DNA of 13,975 nt from CAZSDW01 sp964605705. GTDB lineage: Bacteria > Fidelibacterota > UBA2242. A model generated the notes under the pieces. That model was not told the DNA's origin, ran no database searches, and saw only the letters and a program-made list of their open reading frames with translations. Below are positions 1 to 5,161 of this stretch, piece after piece. Location of the stretch: contig CAZSDW010000069.1 in the NCBI GenBank assembly GCA_964605705.1, positions 1 to 13,975 on the forward strand. The letters run 5' to 3'. Position 1 is the stretch's first letter. The number at the start of each line of letters is the position of its first letter. The position numbers and the translations under genes are program-made.

Positions 1-117
1 ACCCGCAAAGAGGTCGTGACACTACGTCAACTTGTTCAGGGCATTGATCCGGATTCTTTTGTTGTTATTGCTAATGTGCATGAAGTTATTGGCGAAGGCT
101 TCAGACGTAGAGTGTAG
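1..117 (+). CDS. YitT/DUF2179 family membrane protein, C-terminal end (partial)
   Basis: The frame is open from base 1 to a TAG at 115-117 and gives 38 residues. The visible part reads as the end of a DUF2179 domain, with the typical run 'IDPDSFVVI', then 'EVIGEGF' and a basic tail. In YitT-family proteins this soluble domain follows a multi-pass membrane part, which here would lie to the left of the window. Function in this family is poorly known. The family call rests on the short C-terminal motif alone. The gene ends 96 bases before the next one and probably belongs to a separate unit or the upstream end of a shared one. Confidence 0.7.
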   Translation, partial: TRKEVVTLRQLVQGIDPDSFVVIANVHEVIGEGFRRRV

Positions 118-124
118 CATTGTA

Positions 125-137
125 TCAGGATAAATGC
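125..137 (+). repeat. 13-base sequence shared with the gap after transketolase
   Basis: The 13-mer TCAGGATAAATGC starts eight bases after the YitT stop codon and recurs exactly at 3633-3645, just after the transketolase gene. Its core AGGATAAAT also occurs inverted at 3720-3728. All copies are intergenic and just downstream of genes, which suggests a degenerate intergenic repeat family rather than chance, although 13 bases is short. I see no gene in 118-213. Confidence 0.35.
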
Positions 138-213
138 TTTTAATAATTCTCTTAAAATCTTAGATTAAAACCAGCTTTTCGAGTCAATTTGGAATTTTTT
201 TCAGTGGAGAATT

Positions 214-1302
214 GTGGAAAACAGGGTTGTTGTTAAAATCGATACATTACATCACTTCGTTACGGCTGTACTGACAAGTGCCGGTCTATCACAGCAGAAT
301 GCCAAAATCACCGCCGATGTACTGATTGCAGCTGATCGCCGCAATATTGAATCCCATGGCGTTGCCCGTCTGAAGCGCTATGTGGACGGACTGAAATCCG
401 GCGTTATGAAAGCGGAATGTGATTTGACAATTATCAGGGAAACGCCTGTATCACTGGTGATCGATGGAAATGGTGGGATGGGGCAGCCGATTGCCTATAA
501 AACAGTGAACAGGTGCATCGAAAAAGCCCGGGAAAGCTTCATGTGTTTCGCCACGGTGCGAAATTCGAACCACTATGGCATTGCCGGATATTATACCATG
601 CTGGCGGTGGAAGCGGGAATGATCGGGATTTCAATGACAAATTCGGCGCCGCTGGTTGTGCCGACTTTTGGGAAAGATGCCGTGATCGGCACCAATCCGA
701 TTTCCATCGGTTTTCCGGCAAAGAATGAAAAACCCTTTCTGCTCGACATGGCAACCTCGACGGTCCCGAGGGGTAAACTGGAAGTCTATTCCAGAAAGGA
801 AACGCCAATCCCGGATTCCTGGGCATGTGACGCTTCCGGCAAACCGTCGATAGATGCTGCTTATATCTTGGATAATTTGATCAATCGGAAAGGTGGCGGA
901 TTATTGCCGCTAGGTGGCGCTGCCGAAATTACCAGCGGACATAAAGGTTACGGGCTGAGTGCCGTCGTGGATATTCTGTCCGGAGTCCTGTCCTCCGGCG
1001 CAGTGGGTTTGGATGTTTATGGAAAGAAAAACGCTCCGGCTGGAGTTTGTCATTTTCTCGGAGCCATCAATCCGGAAGCATTCATGGGACTGGAGGAACT
1101 GCAGGAGAATGTCGATTATTTTATCCAGATGCTGAAAAACAGCCCGAAGGCTGATGGACAGTCGCGAATTTATATCGCCGGTGAAAAAGAGTTCGAAGCT
1201 GAATTGAATAATCAGACTACCGTATCGCTGCAGGAGAAAGTCTTTAATACATTAAATGAACTTGGACGGGCTAATAAATTGCTTTTAAAAAAGCTGAAAT
1301 AA
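214..1302 (+). CDS. Ldh2-family (malate/L-lactate/ureidoglycolate type) NAD(P)-dependent dehydrogenase
   Basis: This 362-residue protein belongs to the Ldh2/MdhI-AllD fold family of NAD(P)-dependent 2-oxoacid/2-hydroxyacid oxidoreductases, which is unrelated to classical lactate and malate dehydrogenases. Family signatures are clear: 'ESHGVARL' near residues 46-53, including the His (H48) generally assigned as catalytic; 'NSNHYGIAGYY' at 117-127; 'MTNSAPLVVPTFG' at 141-153; 'GTNPISIGFPA' at 159-169; 'LDMATS' at 177-182; and 'HKGYGLS' followed by 'VDILSGVLSSG' in the C-terminal half. Length is normal for the family. The GTG start has a GGAGA three bases upstream, which is close; no better in-frame start is visible. 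Substrate cannot be told from sequence, as members act on malate, lactate, ureidoglycolate, sulfolactate or cyclic imino acids. The protein is cytosolic and the gene is probably monocistronic. Confidence 0.88.
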   Translation: MENRVVVKIDTLHHFVTAVLTSAGLSQQNAKITADVLIAADRRNIESHGVARLKRYVDGLKSGVMKAECDLTIIRETPVSLVIDGNGGMGQPIAYKTVNRCIEKARESFMCFATVRNSNHYGIAGYYTMLAVEAGMIGISMTNSAPLVVPTFGKDAVIGTNPISIGFPAKNEKPFLLDMATSTVPRGKLEVYSRKETPIPDSWACDASGKPSIDAAYILDNLINRKGGGLLPLGGAAEITSGHKGYGLSAVVDILSGVLSSGAVGLDVYGKKNAPAGVCHFLGAINPEAFMGLEELQENVDYFIQMLKNSPKADGQSRIYIAGEKEFEAELNNQTTVSLQEKVFNTLNELGRANKLLLKKLK

Positions 1303-1388
1303 TTTAAACTAAAGTGAGTTCGATATAAAGGAGTGCTCAGGATACGACTAATGGAAACTGTTAAAACAGTTCGCTTATCGTGTGATTT

Positions 1389-1415
1389 AAAAATAATCCC
1401 CGAATTAATTCGGGG
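1389..1415 (-). terminator. Palindromic hairpin with T-rich tail on the minus strand
   Basis: Positions 1398-1415 form a perfect 18-base palindrome (CCCCGAATT/AATTCGGGG), folding as a 7-bp stem with a TTAA loop. Read on the minus strand it is followed directly by ATTATTTTTAAA, a usable U-tract. On the plus strand no T-run follows. It lies 24 bases beyond the stop codon of the small minus-strand ORF at 1439-1534. It could instead be a remnant of an intergenic palindromic repeat, since a similar CCCGAA...TTCGGG palindrome occurs at 13428-13440. Confidence 0.45.
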
Positions 1416-1438
1416 GCTGTCCCAAAGCGTTCTTACCT

Positions 1439-1534
1439 TTAGAACCGTTTCTCCCGTAGGTCACGCAGGACTTCTTTGAAGGATGCCTCTGGCAAACGGT
1501 TTTTATTTTTCAGAGTGATCCCAGATTTTTTCAT
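1439..1534 (-). CDS. Possible small protein, 31 residues, or remnant of a gene
   Basis: On the minus strand an ATG at 1534 opens a 31-codon frame ending in TAA at 1439. The product is very basic, begins MKKSGITLKNKN and ends with a helix-like stretch 'PEASFKEVLRDLREKRF'. A second in-frame ATG 18 bases upstream would give 37 residues; a TGA closes the frame just beyond. The composition is protein-like and a terminator-like palindrome follows the stop, but no good ribosome binding site precedes either ATG. I recognise no family. The same bases also fold into a plus-strand terminator-like hairpin (1443-1501), which may be their real role. Treat as tentative. Confidence 0.28.
   Translation of the reverse strand: MKKSGITLKNKNRLPEASFKEVLRDLREKRF
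1443..1510 (+). terminator. Long rod-like hairpin with T-rich tail after the dehydrogenase gene
   Basis: AACCGTTT at 1443-1450 pairs fully with AAACGGTT at 1494-1501. Inside, CCGTAGG (1454-1460) pairs with CCTCTGG (1486-1492) with one mismatch and one G-U, and CTTC (1471-1474) pairs with GAAG (1478-1481) around a 3-base loop. TTTTATTTTT follows at 1501-1510. This is consistent with an intrinsic terminator or a small structured RNA about 140 bases downstream of the dehydrogenase stop. The hairpin is longer than most terminators, and the overlap with a possible minus-strand coding frame leaves its nature open. Confidence 0.4.
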
Positions 1535-1566
1535 CGAACTCGCTAACAACATATTTCAAATATTTT

Positions 1567-1570
1567 GGAG
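1567..1570 (+). promoter_or_regulatory. Ribosome binding site that sets the transketolase start
   Basis: GGAG lies six bases before the ATG at 1577 and nine before the ATG at 1580. An in-frame TTG at 1565 overlaps the GGAG itself and an ATG at 1571 touches it, so both are unlikely starts although the frame is open there. Confidence 0.6.
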
Positions 1571-1576
1571 ATGTTA

Positions 1577-3568
1577 ATGATGAAAACAGAAAATTCGACA
1601 ATTGAAAACCAGATAGTAAATACCATTCGGTTTCTGGCAGCGGATGGTGTGGAAAAAGCCAATTCCGGTCATCCCGGCATGCCCATGGGAATGGCGGACT
1701 GCGCCTATGTTTTATGGCATAAATTTTTACGGTTTAATCCCAAAGACCCCAAGTGGATTGGCAGGGATCGTTTTGTACTTTCAGCCGGACACGGCTCAAT
1801 GCTGCTCTATTCATTGCTGCATTTGTATGGCTATGATATGCCGATGGAGGAGTTGAAAAATTTCCGGCAATGGGGCTCAAGAACTGCCGGTCATCCCGAG
1901 TACGGTGAAGCCGATGGCATTGAAACGACCACAGGTCCACTGGGACAGGGATTTGCGACCGGGGTTGGTATGGCATTAGCGGGAAAAATTTCTGAAGCAC
2001 GGTTTGGTAAAAGCCTTTTTGATATGCAGCGAATCTATGCAATTGTCAGTGATGGCGACCTGATGGAAGGAGTCTCCTCGGAAGCGGCGTCATTGGCAGG
2101 TCATCTGAAACTTGGCAATATCATCTACCTTTATGACGATAATCATATCTCCATCGAGGGTTCCACAGACCTGGCATTTTCGGAGTCGGTGAAAATGCGC
2201 TTCGAAGCTTATAATTGGCAGGTCATTGAAATCGATGGTTATGATCACACCCAGATTGAGGATGCTATCAAGCAGGGAATCGCTGAAACCGATCGTCCGA
2301 CCCTGATCAAAGCCCGAACCCATATTGGTTTTGGCGCACCGAATAAAGTCGATACCGCCGGTGTGCACGGCGCCCCGCTGGGCGCGGATGAAATAAAAGC
2401 TGCCAAAGAAAATCTCGGTTGGCAGACCGAACCGAGTTTCTATGTTCCTGATGAGGTCAGGGCTGAATTAAAAAAACGAATTAAAGAATTATCAGCTGAC
2501 TACGATAAATGGATGGCGAAGTTCGAAAAGTGGGCAAATGCCAATCCGGAACTGAGCATCCAGCTGGATCCGACCTGGGTGGAAGAACAAATTGAAAAGT
2601 TAAGTGCCGATCTGGAAAAATCCATTCCGACCGATCCGAATGCGACGCGTAAACTGTCCGGAGCAGTCATTCAAAAAATTGCCCATTATCTGCCCGGATT
2701 TTATGGCGGTTCGGCTGATCTGGCGCCTTCGACCAATACGCTTATGAAAGCTTTTAAATCTATCCAGGCGGATCAGTTTGAGGGACGCAATTTGCATTTC
2801 GGAATTCGGGAGCACGCGATGGGTGCGATGCTAAGTGGTATGGCGCTGTATGGCGGGATCATTCCCTTCGGGGCGACTTTTATGCAATTCGCTGATTATA
2901 TGCGTCCATCGATACGTCTCGCGGCAATGATGGGAATTCAGGTGATTTATGTGTTTACCCACGATAGTATTTTTCTGGGTGAAGACGGACCGACTCATCA
3001 ACCGGTTGAGCACCTGGCGTCGCTGCGGGCAATTCCAAACCTGACTGTAATTCGTCCGGCTGATGCGACGGAAGTTGCCAGCGCGTGGCTTTCTGCCCTG
3101 AAATATCAGAGAGGACCGACCGCGATTCTTTTAACCCGTCAGGGCGTCCCGGTATTGGAAAGACCGGCAGGCTTTAAATTCAGTGATGTCGAAAAGGGTG
3201 CCTATATTATTAAGGATAGTAACAATCCTGAGATAGTCATCCTGGCTAGTGGTTCGGAAGTCGGCGTTGCCCTTGATGCCGGGAAACAGTTGGAAGCCGT
3301 CGGTAAATCTGTCCGGGTGGTGTCGATTCCTTCGAAAGAACTGTTTGAAGCACAATCTCTGAAATACCGGAAAAGTATTCTTCCTAACGATGTGCCGGTT
3401 GCCGTGATTGAAGCTGCGAGCCTGATGGGCTGGGGTGATCTGATCCGGTCACCATTGCTGAAAATCGGTATTGAGACATTTGGGAAATCAGCGCCGCTCA
3501 AGGTTCTCAAAGAAAAGTTCGGTTTTACGGCAGAAAGTGTTGTGAAAAAAGTCAGTGAGTGGCTTTAA
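1577..3568 (+). CDS. tkt: Transketolase
   Basis: Thiamine-diphosphate-dependent transketolase of the non-oxidative pentose phosphate pathway; it moves two-carbon units between ketose and aldose phosphates in the cytosol. The 663-residue single chain has the normal full length and domain order. The N-terminal cofactor-binding domain shows 'SGHPGMPMG' (30-38), 'SAGHGSMLLYSLLH' (69-82), 'TTTGPLGQG' (117-125), and the diphosphate/Mg2+ motif 'DGDLMEG' (159-165) followed by 'DDNHISIEG' (187-195). The pyrimidine-binding domain carries 'GIREHAMGA' with the conserved Glu (about 412) that activates the cofactor, then 'HDSIFLGEDGPTHQPVEHL' (462-480). The C-terminal domain completes the protein. The start is taken at ATG 1577; ATG 1580 is equally possible. 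It stands alone, convergent to the rpsU-sigma pair. In this family the same enzyme may also serve the Calvin cycle, but nothing in the window points to that. Confidence 0.96.
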   Translation: MMKTENSTIENQIVNTIRFLAADGVEKANSGHPGMPMGMADCAYVLWHKFLRFNPKDPKWIGRDRFVLSAGHGSMLLYSLLHLYGYDMPMEELKNFRQWGSRTAGHPEYGEADGIETTTGPLGQGFATGVGMALAGKISEARFGKSLFDMQRIYAIVSDGDLMEGVSSEAASLAGHLKLGNIIYLYDDNHISIEGSTDLAFSESVKMRFEAYNWQVIEIDGYDHTQIEDAIKQGIAETDRPTLIKARTHIGFGAPNKVDTAGVHGAPLGADEIKAAKENLGWQTEPSFYVPDEVRAELKKRIKELSADYDKWMAKFEKWANANPELSIQLDPTWVEEQIEKLSADLEKSIPTDPNATRKLSGAVIQKIAHYLPGFYGGSADLAPSTNTLMKAFKSIQADQFEGRNLHFGIREHAMGAMLSGMALYGGIIPFGATFMQFADYMRPSIRLAAMMGIQVIYVFTHDSIFLGEDGPTHQPVEHLASLRAIPNLTVIRPADATEVASAWLSALKYQRGPTAILLTRQGVPVLERPAGFKFSDVEKGAYIIKDSNNPEIVILASGSEVGVALDAGKQLEAVGKSVRVVSIPSKELFEAQSLKYRKSILPNDVPVAVIEAASLMGWGDLIRSPLLKIGIETFGKSAPLKVLKEKFGFTAESVVKKVSEWL

Positions 3569-3593
3569 GATCAGGAAAATGTACTATCATTTC

Positions 3594-3630
3594 GGTCATC
3601 TCGAATCCGGCATCAGCCATGTGAGAGATC
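3594..3630 (+). repeat. REP-like intergenic element, degenerate
   Basis: The segment starts CGGTCATCTC and ends GAGATC, so that ATCTC (3598-3602) and GAGAT (3625-3629) form inverted ends around about 22 bases. The CGGTCAT start is the same as that of the clearer element at 13514-13550, whose inverted ends are ATTCT/AGAAT. It looks like a diverged member of the same family. Confidence 0.4.
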
Positions 3631-3634
3631 GGTC

Positions 3635-3728
3635 AGGATAAATGCACTGGTCTTATCCGATTTTAAATCTGGTAACCAAGTTTTACTTGGTTATCGGTAA
3701 TGTGCACCAGTCTTAAACGATTTATCCT
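3635..3728. repeat. Nested inverted repeat in the convergent gap
   Basis: Three sets of inverted arms are nested. The outer pair is AGGATAAAT (3635-3643) and ATTTATCCT (3720-3728). The middle pair is ACTGGT (3646-3651) and ACCAGT (3706-3711). The inner pair is a 10-bp stem, 3671-3680 with 3686-3695 (GGTAACCAAG/CTTGGTTATC, one G-U pair, loop TTTTA). The block could form a cruciform or a folded RNA. No T-run follows, so it is not a standard intrinsic terminator. No open frame of note crosses it. Confidence 0.45.
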
Positions 3729-3767
3729 CATTACATTCGTTTGAAATGACAATCTTAAATCTGATTT

Positions 3768-3798
3768 GGATTCTATGCAGTTGCGGAGCTGGAATGAC
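3768..3798 (-). repeat. REP-like intergenic element, inverted orientation
   Basis: Read on the minus strand it begins GTCATTCC and ends AGAATCC, with ATTC/GAAT inverted ends (3770-3773 and 3792-3795). This resembles the plus-strand element at 13514-13550. The interior is not conserved, so membership of the same family is tentative. Confidence 0.4.
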
Positions 3799-3806
3799 AT
3801 TTTATA

Positions 3807-3835
3807 AAAAACCCTCGAAAGCATCGAGGGTTTTT
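3807..3835. terminator. Bidirectional intrinsic terminator between transketolase and rpsU
   Basis: AAAAACCCTCGA (3807-3818) pairs perfectly with TCGAGGGTTTTT (3824-3835) around the loop AAGCA. The stem is 12 bp, with A-run and T-run arms, so it ends transcripts in both directions. It lies 22 bases beyond the rpsU stop and is the obvious end of the sigma-rpsU unit. It would also stop read-through from transketolase. Confidence 0.9.
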
Positions 3836-3856
3836 CGTATCAATTGTAAGATCTAA

Positions 3857-4042
3857 TTATTCGCCGTAGCGATGAGCCCGTTTGGCGGCTTTGGCGCGGC
3901 GCATCCGTTTTTCGGCGCTGGGTTTCGTGAAGTAGGCGTTTTTCTTGACGTCTTTCAGGATACCAGCTTTCTCAAATTTCTTCTTGAAGCGGCGGAGCGC
4001 TTTTTCAAGATGTTCATTGGGATGGACTGTAACTTGAACCAT
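3857..4042 (-). CDS. rpsU: Small ribosomal subunit protein bS21
   Basis: This 61-residue basic protein matches bS21 throughout: 'VTVHPNEHLEKALRRFKKKFEKAGILKDVKKNAYFTKPSAEKRMRRAKAAKRAHR', given here as one recognisable S21 pattern in which the key features are the 'LRRFKKK' helix, the 'YFTKPS' turn and the Arg/Lys-rich C-terminus. bS21 sits on the 30S platform close to the anti-Shine-Dalgarno end of 16S rRNA and helps initiation. The gene is the second of a two-gene unit, 26 bases after the sigma factor stop codon, and is followed by a strong terminator. This order (sigma then rpsU, with no dnaG between) differs from the enterobacterial rpsU-dnaG-rpoD operon. Confidence 0.96.
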   Translation of the reverse strand: MVQVTVHPNEHLEKALRRFKKKFEKAGILKDVKKNAYFTKPSAEKRMRRAKAAKRAHRYGE

Positions 4043-4051
4043 GTGTCGATT

Positions 4052-4061
4052 TCACCTCCTT
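4052..4061 (-). promoter_or_regulatory. Exceptionally strong Shine-Dalgarno sequence for rpsU
   Basis: On the minus strand the sequence AAGGAGGTGA lies nine bases before the rpsU ATG, a ten-base match to the usual 16S rRNA 3' end. Other genes here have 4-5 base matches (transketolase, sigma factor, nqrB) or none that I can see (ABC-F, nqrF, the barrel protein). Confidence 0.75.
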
Positions 4062-4068
4062 CCGTGAA

Positions 4069-4926
4069 CTAACCCAAATAGGACCGCAATTTTTTACTGC
4101 GGGATTTGTGACTTAAACGTCGGATTGCATTTTCTTTTATCTGGCGGATTCGTTCACGGGTGAGATTGAACTCTTCACCGATTTCATTCAATGTCAAAGC
4201 GTATTCGCGGTCAATCCCGAAATACATCTTGATAACATCCCGTTCACGTTCTTTTAATGTATTTAAAGCGTCCCGGATTTCCTGGCGCAGGGAATCGTGC
4301 ATCAGGTCATTGTCCGGGGTTGGCTGCGCATCGTCTTCGATGACGTCGATGAGCGAATTCTTTTCGCCGTCCCGGAAAGGTGCATTCAAGGACTGATGTT
4401 TGCGGGAAATCCGGATGGCGTCCGAAACCTCATCTGATTTCAGGTCGAGTCCCTGGGCGATTTCATCCTGGCTGGGAGCTCTTTCATACTGCTGTTCCAG
4501 GGTTTCGGCTTCCTTGGTGATTTTACTGATGGTGCCGACCCGGTTTAATGGCAGTCTTACAATTCTGGAATGTTCGGCTAATGCCTGCAATATTGACTGA
4601 CGAATCCACCACACGGCATAAGAAATAAACTTGAATCCCCGGGTTTCATCAAATCTTTCGGCAGCTTTGATCAGACCAAGATTTCCTTCATTGATGAGAT
4701 CCGTCAGGGGAAGTCCCTGTCCCTGATAATCCTTGGCAACACTGACAACGAATCGCAAATTTGCTTCAGTCAATTTTTTTAATGCTTCACGGTCACCACT
4801 TCTCAAACGCTGGGCGAGTTCAATTTCCATCTCCGGGGAAAGCGGTTCAAAATTACCGATTTCTTCGAGGTATTTACTGAGCGCTCGATTTGAATCTGAG
4901 GATGATTTTTTTGCTTTTGCAGACAT
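4069..4926 (-). CDS. rpoD: Primary-type (RpoD/SigA-like) sigma-70 factor without region 1.1
   Basis: A 285-residue group 1/2 sigma factor that directs RNA polymerase to -35/-10 promoters. Region 1.2 is at about 14-45 ('ALSKYLEEIG...SPEMEIELAQRLR'). Region 2 is at about 53-125, with 'NLRFVVSVAKDYQGQGLPLTDLINEGN', 'GLIKAAERFDETRGFKFISYAVWWIRQ' (the -10 recognition and melting helix) and 'EHSRIVRLP'. Region 3 is at about 130-205, including 'SLNAP' and an acidic linker. Region 4 at about 215-282 has the helix-turn-helix 'LTLNEIGEEFNLTRERIRQIKENAIRRL'. The short N-terminus and length are typical of primary sigma factors in Bacteroidetes/Chlorobi relatives. A paralogous RpoS-like role cannot be excluded. 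ATG 4926 has GGAGA just upstream. It is first in the unit with rpsU and has its own near-consensus promoter. Confidence 0.92.
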   Translation of the reverse strand: MSAKAKKSSSDSNRALSKYLEEIGNFEPLSPEMEIELAQRLRSGDREALKKLTEANLRFVVSVAKDYQGQGLPLTDLINEGNLGLIKAAERFDETRGFKFISYAVWWIRQSILQALAEHSRIVRLPLNRVGTISKITKEAETLEQQYERAPSQDEIAQGLDLKSDEVSDAIRISRKHQSLNAPFRDGEKNSLIDVIEDDAQPTPDNDLMHDSLRQEIRDALNTLKERERDVIKMYFGIDREYALTLNEIGEEFNLTRERIRQIKENAIRRLSHKSRSKKLRSYLG

Positions 4927-4968
4927 ATATCTCCATTTTCATCAAAGCGGTTAAAAATAAAGCCGCCT

Positions 4969-4997
4969 AATATACAATTAATTTAAAAAATAGTCAA
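4969..4997 (-). promoter_or_regulatory. Sigma-70 type promoter of the sigma factor-rpsU unit
   Basis: On the minus strand TTGACT (4992-4997) is separated by exactly 17 bases from TATATT (4969-4974). Each hexamer matches the housekeeping consensus at five of six positions. Transcription would begin near 4962, giving a leader of about 35 bases that contains the ribosome binding site. Since the gene product should recognise this sequence class, autogenous control is plausible. Confidence 0.7.
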
Positions 4998-5042
4998 CGC
5001 ATTCAATTGGAATTATCATTATCGGACTACTTGCTTAGAATG

Positions 5043-5071
5043 TTGTTTTTTAAAAAAGGTTACACTATTTA
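5043..5071 (+). promoter_or_regulatory. Weak candidate promoter for the ABC-F gene
   Basis: TTGTTT (5043-5048), a 17-base spacer and TATTTA (5066-5071) lie 91 bases before the ABC-F start. The matches are modest and the region is AT-rich, so chance is a real alternative. The leader that follows contains arms ATACCTT (5094-5100) and AAGGTAT (5115-5121), which could form a 7-bp stem. Confidence 0.25.
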
Positions 5072-5161
5072 TTTTTTAGGAGATTGAATTAAGATACCTT
5101 GATTATCTGAGTTTAAGGTATTAGTATCAGCACAGTTTTTTTAAGTAGATGAAATTATTTT

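Noticed and set aside
120..146. Possible promoter before the dehydrogenase (TTGTAT ... TAATAA)
   Set aside because: The spacer is only 15 bases and both hexamers are poor matches in AT-rich sequence.
1351..1479. Plus-strand frame of 42 codons after the dehydrogenase gene, beginning METVKTV
   Set aside because: The only purine-rich site (AAAGGAG, 1326-1332) is about 18 bases from the ATG, the frame runs through a palindrome, and the predicted protein has no recognisable character.
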